A stretch of DNA of 64,000 nt from CANKJK01 sp040081715 (GCA_040081715.1 JBEBFY010000006.1:62001-126000), one strand, 5' to 3'; numbered from the stretch's first letter, positions 7,854 through 15,871 are shown. Notes: generated by a model not told the origin, from the sequence alone. Made by a program: numbers and translations.

Positions 7854-9533
7854 TTAGGAGGCCCGGCCGCCGCCGAGCACGTGCTCCACGGAGCTGAGGA
7901 CATCGGGAAACAGTCTGTCGCGGACGCCGAGGTTCGCGGCCAGGCGCTGTCCTTCCTCCAGACGCTCGGCGTCTGGTGATCCGAGGGCGTCGAGCAGGCT
8001 GGCCAGCTCGTCGCAGTGGCCGTTGAAGCGGCGGATCGCGTAGTCCGCGACGGCTCCGGTCGAGATGATGAACTGCCAGTCCGACGACTGCGCGAGTAGC
8101 AACGCGCGTGCGGCCTGCGCCAGCACGGGACGGCGCGCGGGGTCGGCCAGCGCCCGCGGCGCGGCCTCCCAGAACGCCGACTCGAGCGGCCAGAGCTTGC
8201 GCCAGGTCCAGGCCGTCTCATCGTTGAGCCACATCGACCAGTCGCCGTCGGCTCCCCAGGAACCGGCCGCCAGTTCCAGAGTGGCGCGAGGCGGATGCGT
8301 GGCCAGATGCCGAGAGGCCGTCACCGGCCGGACGGTGGCGTCTTCGCGCAGCGCCCGATAGGTGGCAGCCACGAAGTCCGGCCCTTCATGCCACCAGTGC
8401 CCGAAGAGCTCGGTATCGAACGGAGCGGCGACGACGGCATCGCGCGCCGGCCCTTCCTTCGCCGCGGTGTCTCGGAGCACGCGGGCGAAGTGCTGTCCAT
8501 GCTCGACGGCCCGGGCCAGGGCATGCTCCGGGTTGTACGGCTGTTTGGCGCCGAGGTCGCTCCCTGGACCGCTGACGCGCCAGAGCTTCAGGCCTCCGGG
8601 CCACCGAATCTTGTGGAATTCGAGATACCACTCGTCGCCCGGATACCCTTCGCCCCGGCTCCACACCTGCGCCGAGCTGCGCGGATCGCGCACGAGGGCG
8701 GCCAGCGGCTGGCTCGGCCGGTCTGTCAGGAGGCGATAGCCCCGATAGGGTGAGCGCGCCACGTCTTCGGCCGACGATGGACGGGCGGACTGACGCTCGG
8801 ATCCGGTGTGCAGCTCTGAGCTGCCGACGTAGGCGCGGCCGGCGCGGGCCATGTGCGCATCGGTGAAGAAGTACCGGAAGCCGGCCTCGCTGAGGAAGTC
8901 CTCGATGCCGCGACGGAAGCCCTGGCCAGGTGCGTCCGGCAGCGGCGCCCATTCGCCACCGGGCCGGTAGGCGCACTCGGGCAGCCAGCAGCCCCGCGGC
9001 GCGCGGCCGAACAGCCGTTCGTGCTCGGACCGGCCAACCGCGAGCTGCAGCCGGATGCTTTCCTCGCGGCCGAGCAGCGGCAGGAAGCCATGCGTGGCCG
9101 CCGACCCCATAATCTCCAGCCGCCCTTCGGATTCGAGGCGGCGGAAGGCGGTGATGAGGTCGCCGTCCTCCCGGCGGAAGCGGTCGCGGAGCCGCCGCAT
9201 CCGGGTGCGCCAGTACCCGACCAGCGGAATAAGCCCGGCCTGCCCACGCGCGGCCAGGTCCCCTTCGGCCTCGTCGCAGCTCACGAGACGGTGCGCGATG
9301 AAGTCCTCCAGCTCGATCACAAAGGTGGGCGACGCGAGCTGATTGGCCAGCACCGGCGTGATCCCGATCGTGACCGGGGCCGCCACTTCGTCCCGGGCCA
9401 GGGCGTCGAGTTCCTCGAGCAGCGGCAGGTACGTGTCGACCGCGGCTTCGCACAGCCAGTCGCTGCCGTGCGGCCACCGTCCATGGTTCAGGACCCACGG
9501 CAGGTGGCTATGGAGCGCCAGAATGAAATCCAC
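7854..9533 (-). CDS. GH57 1,4-alpha-glucan branching enzyme
   Basis: 559-residue GH57 enzyme of the DUF1957 branching-enzyme class. The N-terminus is FILALHSHLPWVLNHGRWPHG, typical of that class. The predicted nucleophile is E186 in GCWLPECAY and the acid/base D373 in PFDTELFGHWWHEG. A helical C-terminal region (SWGADGDWSMWLND, then DWQFIISTG) matches the extra helical domain of Thermococcus/Thermus branching enzymes. It should introduce alpha-1,6 branches into the linear glucan made by GlgA, replacing the usual GH13 GlgB, which is absent here. It lies 2 bases downstream of glgA. Length is close to the usual 520-570 residues. Confidence 0.9.
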   Translation of the reverse strand: MDFILALHSHLPWVLNHGRWPHGSDWLCEAAVDTYLPLLEELDALARDEVAAPVTIGITPVLANQLASPTFVIELEDFIAHRLVSCDEAEGDLAARGQAGLIPLVGYWRTRMRRLRDRFRREDGDLITAFRRLESEGRLEIMGSAATHGFLPLLGREESIRLQLAVGRSEHERLFGRAPRGCWLPECAYRPGGEWAPLPDAPGQGFRRGIEDFLSEAGFRYFFTDAHMARAGRAYVGSSELHTGSERQSARPSSAEDVARSPYRGYRLLTDRPSQPLAALVRDPRSSAQVWSRGEGYPGDEWYLEFHKIRWPGGLKLWRVSGPGSDLGAKQPYNPEHALARAVEHGQHFARVLRDTAAKEGPARDAVVAAPFDTELFGHWWHEGPDFVAATYRALREDATVRPVTASRHLATHPPRATLELAAGSWGADGDWSMWLNDETAWTWRKLWPLESAFWEAAPRALADPARRPVLAQAARALLLAQSSDWQFIISTGAVADYAIRRFNGHCDELASLLDALGSPDAERLEEGQRLAANLGVRDRLFPDVLSSVEHVLGGGRAS

Positions 9534-9535
9534 GA

Positions 9536-11020
9536 TCAGTCCCTTCGCCCGCTGTGGTGCATCGTGACGGCACGCCGGTACAGGTCAAGGTAGCGTCCCC
9601 CGGAACGGCCCCAGCTGAAGTCCCGCGTCATGGCCTCGCGCATCATCGCGACAAGGCCGTCGTGCTCGTGGTACTGGTCGATGGCGCGATGGCAGGCCAC
9701 GACCAGCGCCTCCGCCGAGTAGTCGTCGAAGAGGAACCCGCTCACGCCGTCCTCGATGGTGTCGGCCAGTCCGCCTACGCGACGCGCCACGGGGATCGCG
9801 CCGTAGCGCTGGGCACGCATCTGGCTCAGGCCGCACGGCTCATAGAGCGATGGCATGAGGAACAGGTCCGCTCCCGCCATCAGCTCGTGCTCACGGTGTT
9901 CGAGAAACTCGAACTGGGCGGCCACGCGGTCCGGCCATCGGGCGGCCATTTCGCCCAGCGCGTCCGCGTAGCCCACTTCGCCTTCGCCGAGGAAGACGAA
10001 CTGCGCCTCCGGCATGTGGACAACCTGGCTTTCGAGCACGATGTCGAGGCCCTTCTGCTTGACCAGCCGCGCCGTCATCCCGAAGAGAGGCCGTGTCGGG
10101 TCCACCTGCAGCCCGAGCGACCGCTGGAGGGCCGCCTTGCACGCCGCCTTCCCCTCGAGCCGTTCCACCGAATAGCGCGCGGGGATGCCGGGGTCGGTGG
10201 CCGGGTTCCATTCCTCGACGTTGATGCCGTTCAGGATGCCGACGAGCCGGTCCTTGAGATCGATGAAGGCGTCGTGCAGCCCGAAGCCGCCGGCTGGCGT
10301 GCGCAGTTCATGCGCGTGCGTGGGGCTCACCGTGGCCGCCACGTCGGAGAACACCAGCCCACCCTTCAGGACATTGAGCTGGCCGTACCACTCCATCTTC
10401 TTCCAGTGCCACAGTTCCTCGGGCAGGCCGAGTTCTTCCAGTGTGGCCCTGGCGTAGTGACCCTGGTATCCCGCGTTGTGCACCGAGAGCGCACAGGCCA
10501 GTTGCTGGTAGTAGGGCACCTGCGCGAGGACGGTTCTCAGGTAGACCGGCGCCAGCGCCGTGTGCCAGTCGTGGGCGTGCAGCACCTGCGGCCCCGGAGC
10601 GATGGTGGGCAGTGCCTCCAGAGCGGCGCGACAGAAGACGGCGAACCGCCGCGCGTTGTCGGGGTAGTCCGCGCCGTCTCCGTAGAGCCCCGGGCGATCG
10701 AACGAGGGCGCGTGGTCCACGAACCAGACCTGCGGCCCCTCTGCGTGGTCGGGATTCGGCATCAGGGTGACGCGTTCAACGGTCGATCCAATCGGGACGT
10801 CGAGCATGATGGCGCCGGGGCCCAGCCCCGAGACGTGATCGAGGACCGACCGGTAGAGCGGCATCAGGACCAGCGTGGGCAGGCCGATCGACGACTGCCA
10901 GTTCGCAAGGCTGCGGACGGCGTCCGCCAGTCCGCCCGTTCGCGCGAACGGGAGATACTCGGCCACGAGGTGGACGACCCCCACGGGCGCACCGGCGGGG
11001 GTTGTGAGCGGCGACACCAT
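9536..11020 (-). CDS. glgA: Glycogen synthase (GT5)
   Basis: 494-residue GT-B glycosyltransferase that elongates alpha-1,4-glucan from a sugar-nucleotide donor. The N-terminal donor motif is RTGGLADAV, with arginine 27 where classical GlgA has the KTGGL/KVGGL lysine. VLHAHDWHTAL and SVHNAGYQGHY are characteristic. The C-terminal nucleotide-binding block reads MPSLYEPCGLSQMRAQRYG and then RRVGGLADTIEDG, containing the catalytic glutamate of the EPCGL motif. It is the first gene of the five-gene glycogen operon. AGGAG lies about 13 bases upstream of ATG 11020, rather far. A long dyad sits 80 bases upstream. The lysine-to-arginine change leaves the donor preference (ADP-glucose or UDP-glucose) open. 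Confidence 0.92.
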   Translation of the reverse strand: MVSPLTTPAGAPVGVVHLVAEYLPFARTGGLADAVRSLANWQSSIGLPTLVLMPLYRSVLDHVSGLGPGAIMLDVPIGSTVERVTLMPNPDHAEGPQVWFVDHAPSFDRPGLYGDGADYPDNARRFAVFCRAALEALPTIAPGPQVLHAHDWHTALAPVYLRTVLAQVPYYQQLACALSVHNAGYQGHYARATLEELGLPEELWHWKKMEWYGQLNVLKGGLVFSDVAATVSPTHAHELRTPAGGFGLHDAFIDLKDRLVGILNGINVEEWNPATDPGIPARYSVERLEGKAACKAALQRSLGLQVDPTRPLFGMTARLVKQKGLDIVLESQVVHMPEAQFVFLGEGEVGYADALGEMAARWPDRVAAQFEFLEHREHELMAGADLFLMPSLYEPCGLSQMRAQRYGAIPVARRVGGLADTIEDGVSGFLFDDYSAEALVVACHRAIDQYHEHDGLVAMMREAMTRDFSWGRSGGRYLDLYRRAVTMHHSGRRD

Positions 11021-11099
11021 CAGGATCGAATTTACTCCTGATCGGTGTTCGGCGGCAGACCCGCGTTCGATCCCGATGGCCGGATCAGGGCCCGATGAT

Positions 11100-11143
11100 G
11101 AACGGAAATGTCGATCAGGCGATCAACCCGGCCATTTCCGTTC
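11100..11143. promoter_or_regulatory. 11-bp perfect inverted repeat upstream of glgA
   Basis: GAACGGAAATG at 11100-11110 is exactly complementary to CATTTCCGTTC at 11133-11143, with a 22-base spacer containing two GATC words. It lies in the 179-base gap between the NHL gene stop and the glgA start. No T-tract follows in the direction of minus-strand transcription and the loop is long, so an operator or regulatory RNA hairpin fits better than a terminator. The function is inferred only from position. Confidence 0.45.
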
Positions 11144-11199
11144 CTTTGACTGCCCGTCGCGGGCCGCCAGAGGAACGAATGGAGAGGTGAGCCGCGGTG

Positions 11200-12423
11200 C
11201 TAGCGGGGCGCCGGGCCCATGCCCGTGTAGAGGAAGCGCTGCACGCGCTTGCTCTCCCAGCCTTCGCCCACATAGATGTTGCCGCTCTTGTCCGTCGCGA
11301 TCACCCACGCGGCGTTGAACGCGCCGCCGTAGTGCCCGCCGTAGCCGAACGAGCCGATCGTCTCGAGCGTGTCGCGCAGCAGGATCCACACCTGCTGGTT
11401 CATGCCATCCACCACGTAGGCGTAGTGCTGGTTCGCATCCGCTGAGAGTGCGATGTCGTAGGCGCTGCCGCCCAGCGTCCCCGCCGCCACCACGCCTTCC
11501 TTCACGAAGGTCCCATCTGTTTTGAAGACCTGGATGCGGTTGTTCACGCGGTCGGCCACGTAGAGCAGGCCGTCCTTGCTGAGTGTGATGCCGTGCAGTT
11601 CGCCGAACTGGGGGCTCTTCGGGTCCGGCTGGAACTCGGGCGTGGGCGTGGTGTCGTCCGGCGGCTTGCCGTACGCGCCCCAGTGGCGCTTGTAGGTGCC
11701 GCTGTAGGCGTCGAGCACGAGCACCCGGCGGTTGCGCCGGCCGTCGGCCACGAACACTTCGTTCGCCGTCTTGTCTACCGCAAACCCGACCGCGCCGTTC
11801 ACGTTGGCCGTGTCGTTGCTGCCCCCGCTCGCACCGTGCTTGCCGACCTGGAAGAGGAGCTTGCCAAAGCGGCTGAACTTGAGGAGTTGTCCGTCATCGG
11901 GGCCATCGGCGCCGATCCAGACGTTGTCCTTCGCGTCCACGTGGATGCCGTGTTCCCCAAAGGGCGCGCTGCCCTGGCCAGAGTCCGGGCTCTTCGCACC
12001 GGGCGTCGGCCACTCGAACTTGCCGTCCGGGCTCGGGCCACCCCAGCCCTGCACCACATGGCCCTGCTGATCAAACTCGATCACTGGAGGCGCCGGACGG
12101 CAGCACAGCGCGAACGGCCCACCGCCATCCTGTCCGATGCCGTAGCGGGAATCGGTGGTGGCTTCCTTCTCCGAGTTCTTGAGCGTGGCCGGGCGGTGAA
12201 TGATCCAGATGTGGTCGCGCGAGTCCACCGACACGCCCGTGACCTGCCCGAGCTTCCACTGGTTCGGCAGCGGCTGCGGGAACGTCTTGTCGTACTTGAA
12301 CTGCGGCACCAGCGGACCGCTGGCCTGCGGTGCCGTTGCCGGCTGTTGCGCCGGGCCGCCACACCCCGTGACGGCCAATCCCGCCGCCAGTACTCCCCCC
12401 GCGAAGATGCTGCGCGCCATCAT
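11200..12423 (-). CDS. NHL-repeat lipoprotein
   Basis: 407-residue predicted lipoprotein. The signal peptide ends in the lipobox LAVTGC (cysteine 21), so the protein is probably membrane-anchored outside the cytoplasm. The body is an NHL-type beta-propeller: repeats such as GVSVDSRDHIWIIHRP, GIHVDAKDNVWIGA, GITLSKDGLLYVADRVNNRIQVF and a closing YVGEGWESKRVQRFLY. A Cys-Cys pair (ALCCRPAPPVIEFD) is shared with its upstream paralogue. NHL propellers bind ligands or proteins, or in some cases act as lyases; no catalytic residues can be assigned. The start overlaps the paralogue's stop by 4 bases, so the two form a coupled pair produced by tandem duplication. Confidence 0.8.
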   Translation of the reverse strand: MMARSIFAGGVLAAGLAVTGCGGPAQQPATAPQASGPLVPQFKYDKTFPQPLPNQWKLGQVTGVSVDSRDHIWIIHRPATLKNSEKEATTDSRYGIGQDGGGPFALCCRPAPPVIEFDQQGHVVQGWGGPSPDGKFEWPTPGAKSPDSGQGSAPFGEHGIHVDAKDNVWIGADGPDDGQLLKFSRFGKLLFQVGKHGASGGSNDTANVNGAVGFAVDKTANEVFVADGRRNRRVLVLDAYSGTYKRHWGAYGKPPDDTTPTPEFQPDPKSPQFGELHGITLSKDGLLYVADRVNNRIQVFKTDGTFVKEGVVAAGTLGGSAYDIALSADANQHYAYVVDGMNQQVWILLRDTLETIGSFGYGGHYGGAFNAAWVIATDKSGNIYVGEGWESKRVQRFLYTGMGPAPR

Positions 12424-13625
12424 GACTCCGACCTCAGGCCCTTGTAGAGGAACCGCTGCACGCGTTTACCTTCCCAGGTTTCACCGATGTAGATGTTGCC
12501 CTTGCCGTCCACGTCGATGCTGTGCGGCGTGGTGAAGCACCCGCCGGCGTGGCCCGGGCAGCCGAACGAGCCGACGATGTCCATCGACTTGCGCTCGAGG
12601 ATCCAGATCTTTTCGTTGCGGCCGTCGGGAATGTAGGCCCACTTCTGCTCGGCGTCTGGCGAGAACGCAATGCCGAACACCGACCCGTTGAAGGTGTGCG
12701 GCTCGATGAGCTTCTCCATCACGAAGGTGCCGTCGGACTTGAACACGTGCACGCGGCTGCCGTTGCGGTCGCACGCATAGACGAGGCCGTCGTTACTGAC
12801 GCCGATGCCGTGCACTACCGAGAACTGCTCGAACGGCTTGTTCGGGTCGTACTTGAACTTGATGGAGTCGTCCGGCCGCTTGCCGTAGGCACCCCAGTGC
12901 CGTTTGTACTTGCCCGTATCGCCGTCGAGCACGATCACGCGGTGGTTGACGTAGCCGTCGGAGAGGAATACCTCGTTGGTCGGCTGATACACCTTGATGC
13001 CCGAGGCCTGGCCCAGCACTTCGGTGCTGTTGCTCTGCGGCCCCTTCAGCCCCGTGCGGCCGAACTGCAGCAGGAACTTGCCGTCGCGCGTGAACTTCAG
13101 CATCTGGCCGTCGCCGGGACCCGTCGCCGTCAGCCAGACGTTGTCCTTGTGGTCCACGAAGATGCTGTGCATCCCCGAGGGCGAGCCGCCTGCATAGGGG
13201 TCATTGATCGGGGCACCGGACGAGGGCCAGTCGTACTTGCCGTCCGGGCTTGGTCCGCCCCAGGCCTGCACGACGTTGCCGTCGTAATCCAGCTCGATGA
13301 CGGGCGGCGCCGTCTTGCAGCACGTGCCGAGCGGCGGGTCGTGTTCCGCCCGGAGCTCGTCCGGCCGGAGCGTCGAGCCCCGGTGCACGAGCCAGATGTG
13401 CTGCTTGGCGTCCACGCTGATGCCGACCACCGTGCCTGTAGCCCAGGCATTCGGCAGCGGCTTCGGGAACGTTTCGTCGTATTCGAAGTAGGGCACCTGC
13501 CGCGGCGTGATCGGCTCGGGGCCTGCTGAGGGCCGGACGGGCGTCTGGCTCTCGGTCCGCGCGACCAGTGCGAAGAGCGCCGCAGCCACCACGGCGCCGC
13601 CGGTGATGAGCTTGAGAATCTTCAT
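12420..13625 (-). CDS. NHL-repeat secreted protein
   Basis: 401 residues with a Sec-type signal peptide (hydrophobic segment GGAVVAAALFALVA) and no lipobox. It is clearly paralogous to the downstream lipoprotein: both have YxYDxTFPxPLPN near the N-terminus, a Cys-Cys pair (GTCCKTAPPVIELD), VVQAWGGPSPDGKYDWP and YKRHWGAYGKRPDD. NHL repeats include GIGVSNDGLVYACDRNGSRVHVF and SIDVDGKGNIYIGE. A six-bladed propeller in the periplasm is expected. It is the first gene of the pair. 211 bases without a recognisable gene separate it from the divergent DUF4160 gene, so its promoter should lie there. Confidence 0.78.
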   Translation of the reverse strand: MKILKLITGGAVVAAALFALVARTESQTPVRPSAGPEPITPRQVPYFEYDETFPKPLPNAWATGTVVGISVDAKQHIWLVHRGSTLRPDELRAEHDPPLGTCCKTAPPVIELDYDGNVVQAWGGPSPDGKYDWPSSGAPINDPYAGGSPSGMHSIFVDHKDNVWLTATGPGDGQMLKFTRDGKFLLQFGRTGLKGPQSNSTEVLGQASGIKVYQPTNEVFLSDGYVNHRVIVLDGDTGKYKRHWGAYGKRPDDSIKFKYDPNKPFEQFSVVHGIGVSNDGLVYACDRNGSRVHVFKSDGTFVMEKLIEPHTFNGSVFGIAFSPDAEQKWAYIPDGRNEKIWILERKSMDIVGSFGCPGHAGGCFTTPHSIDVDGKGNIYIGETWEGKRVQRFLYKGLRSES

Positions 13626-13836
13626 GGGCGCTCTTATACCTCGAAACCCGCGCCGTGAAGTGTCTCAAACCGTGCCGCTGCGCCTGGATCCGGTCAAGCT
13701 CGGTCACGGCTCGGAAACAGACAATCTCTCCGACGACTGGGTCGCGAATTCGTCAATCCTGGGAAGAGGGATCGGCGGCGGGAGGCCGCTGATGGCCGAG
13801 GGGACTCTTGGCATCCACCATGCCGAGCATCTCGGC

Positions 13837-14094
13837 ATGCCGGAACTGTCGAGATTCTTCGGAATCGTGATTGGGATGTTCTACCGCGAGCACGGCGTGC
13901 CGCACTTCCATGCGGTCTACGGCGAACGCAGGATCTCCGTGGAGGTGGATACGCTGACGGTGCATGGAGACTTCCCTCCGCGCGCGCAGTTTCTTGTGCT
14001 TGAATGGGCCGGCCGACACCGGTCAGAATTACTGGAGAACTGGGAGCTTGCCAGGTTGAGGCGGCCGCTCAACCGGATAGCCCCACTGGAGTAA
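13837..14094 (+). CDS. DUF4160 protein
   Basis: 85-residue protein starting MPELSRFFGIVIGMFYREH, followed by GVPHFHAVYGE, DFPPRAQFLVLEWAGRH and ENWELARLRRPLNRIAPLE, which together are the DUF4160 signature. The conserved HFHA motif is present. DUF4160 genes commonly sit directly before DUF2442 genes, as here, and the pair behaves like a small accessory module. A toxin-antitoxin role has been suspected for such pairs, but I cannot demonstrate it from sequence. ATG 13837 was chosen because the family begins with this MPEISRF-like sequence; the frame is open much further upstream without similarity. Confidence 0.85.
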   Translation: MPELSRFFGIVIGMFYREHGVPHFHAVYGERRISVEVDTLTVHGDFPPRAQFLVLEWAGRHRSELLENWELARLRRPLNRIAPLE

Positions 14095-14098
14095 CGCC

Positions 14099-14344
14099 AT
14101 GCTTTATGACGTCGTGGATGCCCGCCATGTATCCGGGTACCTCGTGTGGCTCCAGTTCCGAGACGGGTCTAGCGGCGAGATCGACCTGGAGCCGTTCCTG
14201 ACAGGCCCGGTGTTCGAGCCGCTGCGCGATCCGGCTGTATTCGCCACGTTCAGCATCCATCCCGAATTTTGCACGCTCGTGTGGCCGAATGGCGCCGACC
14301 TTGCGCCAGAGTTCTTGCACGACAACGTCCGTCTTACGGTCTAG
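14099..14344 (+). CDS. DUF2442 protein
   Basis: 81-residue protein with the DUF2442 pattern: an N-terminal YLVWLQFRDGSSGEIDL beta-hairpin, a middle FEPLRDPAVFATFSI segment and the characteristic WPNGADLAPEFLHD motif near the C-terminus. It starts 4 bases after the DUF4160 stop and is almost certainly cotranscribed with it. The fold is thought to resemble a small nitrite-reductase-type regulatory domain. No catalytic residues are evident. Confidence 0.85.
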   Translation: MLYDVVDARHVSGYLVWLQFRDGSSGEIDLEPFLTGPVFEPLRDPAVFATFSIHPEFCTLVWPNGADLAPEFLHDNVRLTV

Positions 14345-14392
14345 CTGGGCCGTCGGGCCCGAGGACGTGCCTGCGACGCTCCCGGATCAGGG

Positions 14393-14815
14393 CTAGACGA
14401 CAACGCGGTGGTGGATCTCGTCGGTCAGCCGCTTCACGGTTTCCGTCAGTGCCGTGTTCTGTTCGAGCAGCGTGAGCAACTGCGCGTTGATCTCTTCCCG
14501 GTGCATGGCATCCGCCTCCGTGGCCGCCTTGTCGCGGTCCGCCTGCCTCGTCTGGGCCAGCAGGATCAGGGGCGCAGCGTACGCGGCCTGCAGACTGAAG
14601 GCGAGGTTCAGCAGGATGAACGGGTACAGGTCGAAGTGGGCCGCCCCGGCCACGTTCGCCGAGATCCAGACGACAACGATCGCGGTCTGGCCGATCAAGT
14701 AGGCCGGCGTGCCCAGGTACCGCGCGAACCGCTCGGCGACGCGTCCGAACGTGGTTGCCCCGAACGTGGCGGCCAGATGCTCATGCCGGCGATGAAACCG
14801 CAGGTGGTCAGTCAT
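14393..14815 (-). CDS. DUF1003 inner-membrane protein
   Basis: 140-residue protein with two transmembrane helices (about residues 41-57 and 62-84). The DUF1003 hallmark sequence FDLYPFILLNLAFSLQAAYA and then APLILLAQTRQADRDK is present. The C-terminal 45 residues form a predicted coiled coil (INAQLLTLLEQNTALTETVKRL). DUF1003 proteins are common inner-membrane proteins of unknown role. It is convergent with the DUF2442 gene, 48 bases apart, where a short 5-bp hairpin (GGGCC/GGCCC) is the only terminator-like element. It stands alone transcriptionally. Confidence 0.82.
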   Translation of the reverse strand: MTDHLRFHRRHEHLAATFGATTFGRVAERFARYLGTPAYLIGQTAIVVVWISANVAGAAHFDLYPFILLNLAFSLQAAYAAPLILLAQTRQADRDKAATEADAMHREEINAQLLTLLEQNTALTETVKRLTDEIHHRVVV

Positions 14816-14922
14816 CGAGCCGTTCCTCCTGAAGGGGTGAGTGGGTGCTGCCGAGACGCTGGGGGCGCCATCATCCTTGCATTTACGGAGTCGCGTTCCA
14901 CAAATGCCCGGTCCGGGTCTGA

Positions 14923-15135
14923 CTAGGCGTCCACCGTCACGAGCTGACCGGTGCAGGTGGGCTCTGGCACTGGAAGCCCCTCCCGCCGAAGATCCAGCAC
15001 GTGGATCTCGATGGCTTCGCGGATGAGGGTTTCCACCTCTTCGCGTGAGTCAGCCGCCGCCACGCAGCCCGGGAGGTCCGGGACGTAGGCGCCGAAGCCG
15101 GTGTGGCCCCGTTCGATGATGACCAGATAGTCCAC
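14923..15135 (-). CDS. hicB: HicB-family antitoxin
   Basis: 70-residue protein with the HicB (UPF0150) partial RNase-H fold: MDYLVIIERGHTGFGAYVPDLPGCVAAADSREE split across the strand-loop-helix start, followed by the helix VETLIREAIEIHVLDLRREG. HicB normally neutralises the mRNA-cleaving HicA toxin encoded just upstream. Here the adjoining hicA is internally deleted, so this looks like an orphan antitoxin. There is no C-terminal DNA-binding domain; the protein ends about 20 residues after the helix, as in the short HicB type. Confidence 0.85.
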   Translation of the reverse strand: MDYLVIIERGHTGFGAYVPDLPGCVAAADSREEVETLIREAIEIHVLDLRREGLPVPEPTCTGQLVTVDA

Positions 15136-15145
15136 TGGCCTGCCT

Positions 15146-15269
15146 CTACTTCTTGAGTCCCGCCTGCTTCAGCACGCCGTTGAACGTGCCCCGCGGAACC
15201 CCGGAGCTCAGTTTACCTGCGACCATCGTCCTCAAGTCGACGAATGAGCGCGTAGACGGTGATTGGCAT
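15146..15269 (-). pseudogene. hicA: hicA remnant with internal deletion
   Basis: Read from ATG 15269, the first frame gives MPITVYALIRRLEDDGRR and stops at 15213-15215. The N-terminus matches the HicA start (xxLIRxLExDGW). The C-terminal HicA sequence (RTMVAGKLSSGVPRGTF, then NGVLKQAGLKK) continues in a different frame to the stop at 15146-15148. The central part carrying the catalytic histidine (normally GSHxxFxHP) is missing. A deletion that also shifted the frame explains this. The remnant ends 10 bases before hicB, the normal hicAB spacing. Confidence 0.7.
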
Positions 15270-15316
15270 CGGCGGGCCGGTTCCGGTTGATACTCACGAG
15301 CAATCTGGAGGCCAAC

Positions 15317-15871
15317 GTGATTCACCCCGTACCCCTGCTCCGCGCCCTGGCGTTTGCCTCCGAGCGGCACAGCCGCCAGCGGCGGAAGGACGAGGACGCC
15401 TCGCCCTACATCAACCACCCGATTGCCGTGGCTCGGCTGCTGGCCGAGGACGGCGGTGTGGTGGACGAGACGCTCCTCATCGCCGCGGTGCTGCACGACA
15501 CGATCGAAGACACCGAGACCACGGCCGAGGAACTGCGTGAGCGGTTCGGTGCGGAGGTGACGGCACTGGTCCTTGAGGTGACGGACGACAAGGCGCTTCC
15601 CAAGGAGGACCGCAAGCGTCTCCAGACAGAGCATGCGGCCGACGCCTCGCCCGCTGCGAAGCAGCTCAAGATCGCAGACAAGGTGTGCAACCTGCGCGAC
15701 ATCACGGCCAGCCCGCCGAAGGGATGGCAGGTGGATCGGAAGCAGGAGTACGTGGCGTGGGCGGTGGCGGTGGTGACAGGGTGCCGTGGTGTGAACGCGT
15801 CGCTGGACCGGGTGTTTGATCAGGCGGTGGCGCAGTCGAGGCGCGACGTTGTCGATCCTGGATCGCAGTAG
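15317..15871 (+). CDS. Mesh1-like HD-domain ppGpp hydrolase (small alarmone hydrolase)
   Basis: 184-residue single-domain HD protein. The metal and substrate residues of Mesh1/SpoT hydrolases are all present: H34 (YINHPI), H60-D61 with E64-D65 (VLHDTIEDT), and D121 with N125 (ADKVCNLRD). Numbering runs one residue below human Mesh1. No synthetase, TGS or ACT domain follows, so it should hydrolyse (p)ppGpp without making it. GTG 15317 is preceded by GGAG at a 7-base spacing. It is divergent from the hicA remnant, and its promoter must lie within the 47 bases between them. Small alarmone hydrolases also act on NADPH in animals; that is not inferred here. Confidence 0.85.
   Translation: MIHPVPLLRALAFASERHSRQRRKDEDASPYINHPIAVARLLAEDGGVVDETLLIAAVLHDTIEDTETTAEELRERFGAEVTALVLEVTDDKALPKEDRKRLQTEHAADASPAAKQLKIADKVCNLRDITASPPKGWQVDRKQEYVAWAVAVVTGCRGVNASLDRVFDQAVAQSRRDVVDPGSQ

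Noticed and set aside
14346..14359. GGGCC/GGCCC mini-hairpin between the convergent DUF2442 and DUF1003 genes as a terminator.
   Set aside because: Only five pairs and no T-tract; expected by chance at this GC content.
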